Positions 63,742 through 64,000 of a DNA stretch of 64,000 nt are shown piece after piece. The DNA is from Pseudomonas fulva 12-X. Its GTDB lineage: Bacteria > Pseudomonadota > Gammaproteobacteria > Pseudomonadales > Pseudomonadaceae. A model generated the notes under the pieces. It ran no database searches. It saw nothing but the letters and a program-made list of their open reading frames with translations, and was not told the origin of the DNA. The stretch covers positions 3,735,001-3,799,000 of the forward strand of contig NC_015556.1 of NCBI RefSeq assembly GCF_000213805.1, read 5' to 3'. The translations under genes were made by a program, and so were the position numbers. Each line of letters starts with the position of its first letter. Within the stretch, counting starts at the first letter, position 1.

Positions 63742-64000
63742 ATGTCTACGCAACAGACTGCTCGCCTTTGGCCCGTCGCCATTCCCCTGCTGCTGATCGA
63801 GGCAGCGCTGGTGGTGATCTGGAGTTCGGGCTTCATAGGCGCGCGCTTTTCCATCGACCACGCGCCGGCCATGCTGGTGGTGTTCTGGCGCAGCCTGCTG
63901 TTCGTGTTGCTGCTGGCGCCCTGGGCACTGCCCCGCCTGCGCCACGCCTCCCCTGCCACCCTGCTGCGCCACGCCGGTATCGGTTTGCTGGCGATGGGCG
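63742..64000 (+). CDS. EamA/DMT-family transporter, N-terminal part
   Basis: The first 86 codons of a membrane transporter cut by the window end. There are two hydrophobic helices and the start of a third, with VVIWSSGFIGARFSIDHAPAMLVVFWRSLL, typical of EamA-domain exporters. Divergence from a LysR gene is a common arrangement for amino-acid or metabolite exporters. The rest of the gene is outside the window. Confidence 0.85.
   Translation, partial: MSTQQTARLWPVAIPLLLIEAALVVIWSSGFIGARFSIDHAPAMLVVFWRSLLFVLLLAPWALPRLRHASPATLLRHAGIGLLAMG

Noticed and set aside
1..64000. CRISPR arrays, tRNA or rRNA genes, prophage and transposase genes
   Set aside because: No regular spacer-repeat pattern, cloverleaf-like conserved segment or integrase/transposase frame was seen on reading both strands.

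Overview
The window is a high-GC Proteobacterial chromosome segment that reads as Pseudomonas. The gene content (ndvB-dapE-rlmA order, split pntAA/pntAB/pntB, plsB, hutI/hutG/hutU/hutH/hutC, DUF1127, DUF2388 and DUF4197 proteins), the REP-like palindromes and the AACAACAA motifs of the Hfq/Crc type all fit that genus. The species cannot be fixed from the sequence alone. No rRNA, tRNA, CRISPR array, prophage or transposase gene was seen.

Layout. 1-3.3 kb: the 3' end of an NdvB-like glucosyltransferase, then dapE, rlmA and a small conserved protein. 3.4-3.6 kb: a MITE-like repeat. 4.0-7.0 kb: the proton-translocating transhydrogenase operon. 7.1-10.5 kb: a DUF1127 peptide gene, two DUF2388 paralogues and a large exported protein that joins a zincin-like HEVTH motif to a DUF4105/Lnb-type domain. 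10.5-15.2 kb: a two-component system divergent from an operon of PepSY protein, cytochrome b561-like protein and alkaline-phosphatase-superfamily transferase, with a TTAAG-N6-CTAAG box between them. 15.2-22.8 kb: metallophosphoesterase, mocA-xdhC, a CheY-like protein, a NIT-domain chemoreceptor, a GFA protein and an AEC carrier. 23.0-29.1 kb: CitMHS transporter, TerC, a membrane protein, a Na/Pi cotransporter and an M16 peptidase.

29.1-44.4 kb is the most distinctive part. It is a divergent catabolic island with an enolase-superfamily acid-sugar dehydratase, two paralogous lactonase-like amidohydrolases, a PdxA2-type dehydrogenase and a beta-propeller protein. It carries three unrelated uptake systems: an MFS permease, a TRAP transporter with two binding proteins, and a complete TctCBA transporter, plus a GbpR-like LysR regulator. 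No aldolase or sugar-acid kinase is present. The genes suggest import of a sugar-acid, lactone or other carboxylate, lactone hydrolysis, dehydration and oxidation; the substrate is not known.

44.5-54.6 kb: plsB, a lipoprotein, a DUF4197 protein, an RND pump with one adaptor and a divergent TetR regulator, and a second GFA protein. 54.6-62.8 kb: a compact histidine utilisation cluster (hutI, hutG, YjiH-type transporter, hutU, hutH, hutC). It has two identical TGTATATACA operators exactly 300 bp apart, with a second copy of the MITE-like repeat between them. The window closes with a LysR gene divergent from a truncated EamA-family transporter gene.

Several transporter messages (MFS, TRAP subunits, CitMHS, YjiH) carry AACAACAA-like motifs near their start sites. 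In three cases a very short leader reading frame stands between the motif and the transporter gene. This suggests post-transcriptional catabolite control of uptake.
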